This document shows positions 61,871-64,000 of a stretch of 64,000 nt of DNA, one piece after another. Location: assembly GCF_001429245.1 (NCBI RefSeq), contig NZ_LMJE01000009.1, forward strand, positions 361,542-425,541, read 5' to 3'. Both the position numbers and the translations under genes were made by a program. The stretch comes from Rhizobium sp. Root274. Its GTDB lineage: Bacteria; Pseudomonadota; Alphaproteobacteria; Rhizobiales; Rhizobiaceae. The notes beneath the pieces are model-generated. The model was not told where the DNA came from. It made no database searches and worked only from the letters and a program-made list of their open reading frames with translations. Every line of letters starts with the position of its first letter. Position 1 is the stretch's first letter.

Positions 61871-62324
61871 GGGACGGGCAGACTGCACGCTCGACGCACG
61901 CCTTCAACGGACTAAATCCAAGACCTGGCAAAGACTGCTCTCTGATCTTCTCAGTTACATGACCGCTGGCTGGCACAGCCGTTCTCGCAGCGTGCGATGG
62001 CTGGTGCGGGGTATTACGGTTGCCTTGGCGGTGGGATTGGTGTGGTGGTGCGGTTAACCTAGCTGCGGCGCCGGCCTTGCGAGGGCATAAACGAATCAGC
62101 CAGGCAACAATGCCAGCAACATCGGCACTCCGAGCTTGGAGCACGCTAGATCGCTGGTCCCAAGTCAGAGCTTTGGATACACTGACACAATTTCGGGCGC
62201 CAGCACACCCGGTCGGTTAGGCAACGCACTGAAAAACGGCGCAGCGCATCTTGCGCCCAATATTAGAAGCGCCTATGCGTTGCAGTACAAGACGGTGCAA
62301 TCTATAGTTGGAGCGGCGCGGATA
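61871..62324. other. Junction between uvrB repeats and the RelA/SpoT-like gene
   Basis: About 450 bp without a confident gene. A 32-codon frame at 61959-62057 encodes one hydrophobic stretch but has no ribosome site, so it is not called. GC content falls toward 62.3 kb, marking the left boundary of a compositionally foreign segment. No tRNA, integrase or target-site duplication was seen. Confidence 0.5.
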
Positions 62325-63410
62325 ATGGATTTTGAACGCGAGATTGACGATTTACTTCCTAAATTCAGACGCCTCACTATCTCTATAGAAAGCATAATCA
62401 AGAATCTAATTGAACAAAACAATATAGAATATCTCTCAGTTTCTGGAAGAACAAAAACAAAAGAATGTATTATAGAAAAAATAAAACGAAAAAACTATAA
62501 AGACCCAAAAAGCCAAATTACAGACATCTCGGGAATAAGGATAATATTGTTTGTTGAGTCGGATATTGATCTTGTATCAGACATAATCAACCAGTCTTTC
62601 TTTGTCGACAAATTGCACAGCAGCAACAAAGACGACAAGCTGTCGTTAGATCAAGTTGGATACAGGTCCGTTCACTTTGTATGCGACATAGGCAAGCAGA
62701 GATCTGCGCTTCCAGAGTTTGAGGGCTTAGATAATCTGAAGTTTGAGATCCAAATCAGAACCGTGCTTCAACACGCTTGGGCCGAGCTAGCTCATGACAG
62801 ATCATACAAATTCCGCGGCCAACTCCCGAGCAGCATTCAACGCCGCCTCTATCTTCACGCAGGTCTGCTAGAAATTGCGGACAAAGGCTTCAGCGAGTTG
62901 GCTAGCGAGATTGATGAATACACGAAGAGCGTGAATCGAAGTTACAATGCTGGGAATTTAGACATTGATATAAACTCAATAAGCTTAACCGAATTTATTC
63001 AGAATTGGGCTGAGAAGAATAGGTATCCGCTGGAAGACATATCTGAAAATGTCCACGCTCAAGTTTCTGAGCTTGTCACTGAACTAGCGGGATTCGGAAT
63101 TACTAAGATTTCACAATTAAGCCAGTTGATTCCCGAAAATTTCGTGGAGAAAGCTAGAGAGTATAATTTTAGAACGAACATCTTCGGTTTAGTAAGGCAC
63201 CTCATGATCATAGAAGACGTCGAAAAGATCATGAGCCAGAAAAATGTCCGATGGACATTCTACGACCCAGCAGACGATCCTGAGGAAATGAAAATGTTTG
63301 AGGCCTTATCTTCAGAGGAAAACTTATCAAATATAAAGAGAAGAATTGATGACGAATATTATGAAAAAGACCAAGACCATTACGAACCTGATGATGACGA
63401 AATTTATTGA
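62325..63410 (+). CDS. RelA/SpoT-domain (alarmone synthetase-like) protein, probably acquired
   Basis: A 361-residue protein with a RelA/SpoT nucleotidyltransferase domain in its first 165 residues. Motifs are R42-x-K, DISGIRIIL (Asp67, Gly70, Arg72), GYRSVHFV (Tyr113, His117) and EIQIRTVLQHAWAELAHDRSYKF (Glu141, Arg145, His150, Glu154, Tyr161). No HD hydrolase domain is present, so it could only make, not degrade, an alarmone or a toxic nucleotide. The C-terminal 200 residues are a helical domain ending in an acidic tail (YEPDDDEIY). The gene is strikingly AT-rich with different codon use, flanked by repeats, and stands alone. A phage-defence or toxin-like role is inference; housekeeping ppGpp synthesis is unlikely. 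Confidence 0.85.
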   Translation: MDFEREIDDLLPKFRRLTISIESIIKNLIEQNNIEYLSVSGRTKTKECIIEKIKRKNYKDPKSQITDISGIRIILFVESDIDLVSDIINQSFFVDKLHSSNKDDKLSLDQVGYRSVHFVCDIGKQRSALPEFEGLDNLKFEIQIRTVLQHAWAELAHDRSYKFRGQLPSSIQRRLYLHAGLLEIADKGFSELASEIDEYTKSVNRSYNAGNLDIDINSISLTEFIQNWAEKNRYPLEDISENVHAQVSELVTELAGFGITKISQLSQLIPENFVEKAREYNFRTNIFGLVRHLMIIEDVEKIMSQKNVRWTFYDPADDPEEMKMFEALSSEENLSNIKRRIDDEYYEKDQDHYEPDDDEIY

Positions 63411-63521
63411 TCAAAAATATACGAATCCTTGTCCTTGGATGATTCGATGAGGCATAACGCCGGCCTCAGATGAGAATACACGCGGCATCTGCCTGCGTTG
63501 AGTGATGACGGACGCCCCCAC

Positions 63522-63711
63522 CTCCCCCCTTGCGGGGGAGGACGGAAAATCGAAGGCTTAGGCGCGCGCAAGCCGCCTAAACTTCAGATTTTCCTGGAGA
63601 GGGGCACGGTTCCGTTGGCACTGACCTGACCGAGCCCCTCTCTTGCAAAATCTGAGGTTTGGCCCTGATCGGGCCGATTCCTCGATTTCGCTTTCTCCCC
63701 CGCAAGGGAGA
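63522..63711. repeat. Composite inverted-repeat element
   Basis: A long inverted repeat (arms 63582-63605 and 63634-63657, 20 of 24 positions pairing) encloses a 28-nt loop with its own small ACGG/CCGT stem. It is bracketed by GC-rich palindromes at 63522-63540 and 63694-63711. Several weak open frames cross it but none is convincing. It looks like a nested rhizobial repeat with strong RNA-folding potential. Confidence 0.75.
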
Positions 63712-63854
63712 GATAGGGCCCCGCGAGCCGCAAATCGCCCAAAAAAGGGGGATGAATTCCAAACATTTCCCAACAAAATCAAACCCTGACATGTTTTTTC
63801 ATCCCCCACCATTTCCGCCGTCGTAAACTTGTCGCTGTCCCGCCCTCGGATACA

Positions 63855-63992
63855 CCTGACGATGCGATGTCAGGCGAGGCGGGGCCGGCGCCGGGGTTAA
63901 GTGCTGTCGCAGGTGCAAGACCCCGGCCCGCTGCAACGGTCTCCCTCCGGACGTGGGGATGGAACGAAGGTTTGGCGGTCGGATGCCGCCAA
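63855..63992. other. Strongly structured stretch at the window edge (possible leader RNA or ncRNA)
   Basis: Three perfect stems follow each other: CCTGAC/GTCAGG (63855-63874), an 8-bp stem GCCGGGGT/ACCCCGGC with a 22-nt loop (63890-63927), and TTGGCGG/CCGCCAA (63972-63992). No open frame explains them. The stretch may be a leader of a gene beyond the window or a small RNA. No known class was matched with confidence. Confidence 0.4.
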
Positions 63993-64000
63993 CCGGATAA

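Noticed and set aside
61959..62057. 32-codon frame encoding a hydrophobic helix
   Set aside because: No ribosome site and no paralogue; it could easily occur by chance in high-GC DNA.
61795..63725. Complete mobile element or genomic island around the RelA/SpoT-like gene
   Set aside because: No integrase, transposase, tRNA junction or direct-repeat boundaries are visible. Only composition and palindromic repeats suggest transfer.
63840..64000. tmRNA, RNase P RNA, SRP RNA or cobalamin riboswitch at the right edge
   Set aside because: The universally conserved core sequences of these RNAs are absent or wrong. Only generic hairpins can be claimed, and the element may continue past the window.

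Overview
The window is chromosomal DNA of an alphaproteobacterium of the Rhizobiales, most likely the Rhizobium/Agrobacterium group. Evidence is the high GC, the phosphatidylcholine synthase Pcs, ExoD, DUF1127-type small proteins, an extended UvrB, the sdhE-mfd/recG arrangement, and the short GC-rich palindromes typical of rhizobial intergenic DNA. No rRNA operon, CRISPR array, prophage or complete insertion sequence was seen. There is one tRNA, tRNA-Lys(UUU).

Layout. 1-10.6 kb is housekeeping: the end of a DMT permease, mfd, sdhE, recG, a DUF502 membrane protein, glmS and glmU. 10.7-16.3 kb holds a FadR-type regulator and a BMP-type (nucleoside-class) ABC importer. 16.4-23 kb holds pcs, a UbiH-like flavoprotein, an AEC permease, ccdA, tRNA-Lys, two tandem paralogous 40-residue membrane peptides and cobQ. 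23.6-28.4 kb is a quaternary-amine-type ABC importer followed by betaine-homocysteine methyltransferase. 28.4-42 kb is the most notable part: a corrinoid-dependent methyl-transfer locus. It has an MttB-superfamily methyltransferase lacking pyrrolysine, a corrinoid protein, DUF1638, a small 'virulence factor' domain protein, an MTHFR C-terminal-domain Cys-rich protein, a MetF-like reductase, a methyl-THF:corrinoid methyltransferase and an ASKHA/2Fe-2S reductive activator. It is interspersed with two toxin-antitoxin pairs, two entericidin-like lipoproteins, exoD and a formyltransferase-fold gene. 42-58.6 kb contains regulators (MocR, ArsR, LysR, GlxA/AraC), thioesterases, small proteins, a TauE/SafE permease, a lipoprotein, a chemoreceptor and a GGDEF-EAL protein. 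58.7-64 kb has uvrB, an AT-rich RelA/SpoT-domain gene that looks acquired, repeats, and a strongly structured stretch at the window edge.

How it fits together (inference). The importer at 23.6-26.8 kb would bring in betaine-like compounds. Bmt would move one methyl to homocysteine, while the MttB/corrinoid system would move methyls to tetrahydrofolate, with the MetF-like protein oxidising methyl-THF for assimilation or energy. CobQ supplies the cobalamin branch, Pcs consumes choline, and the GlxA-type regulator at 47.5 kb belongs to the superfamily that includes betaine-catabolism activators. This is a methylotrophy-like corrinoid route, best known from anaerobes, in what is presumably an aerobic or facultative soil bacterium. 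Four of its proteins also carry Arg/Gly-rich tails that their catalytic domains do not explain.
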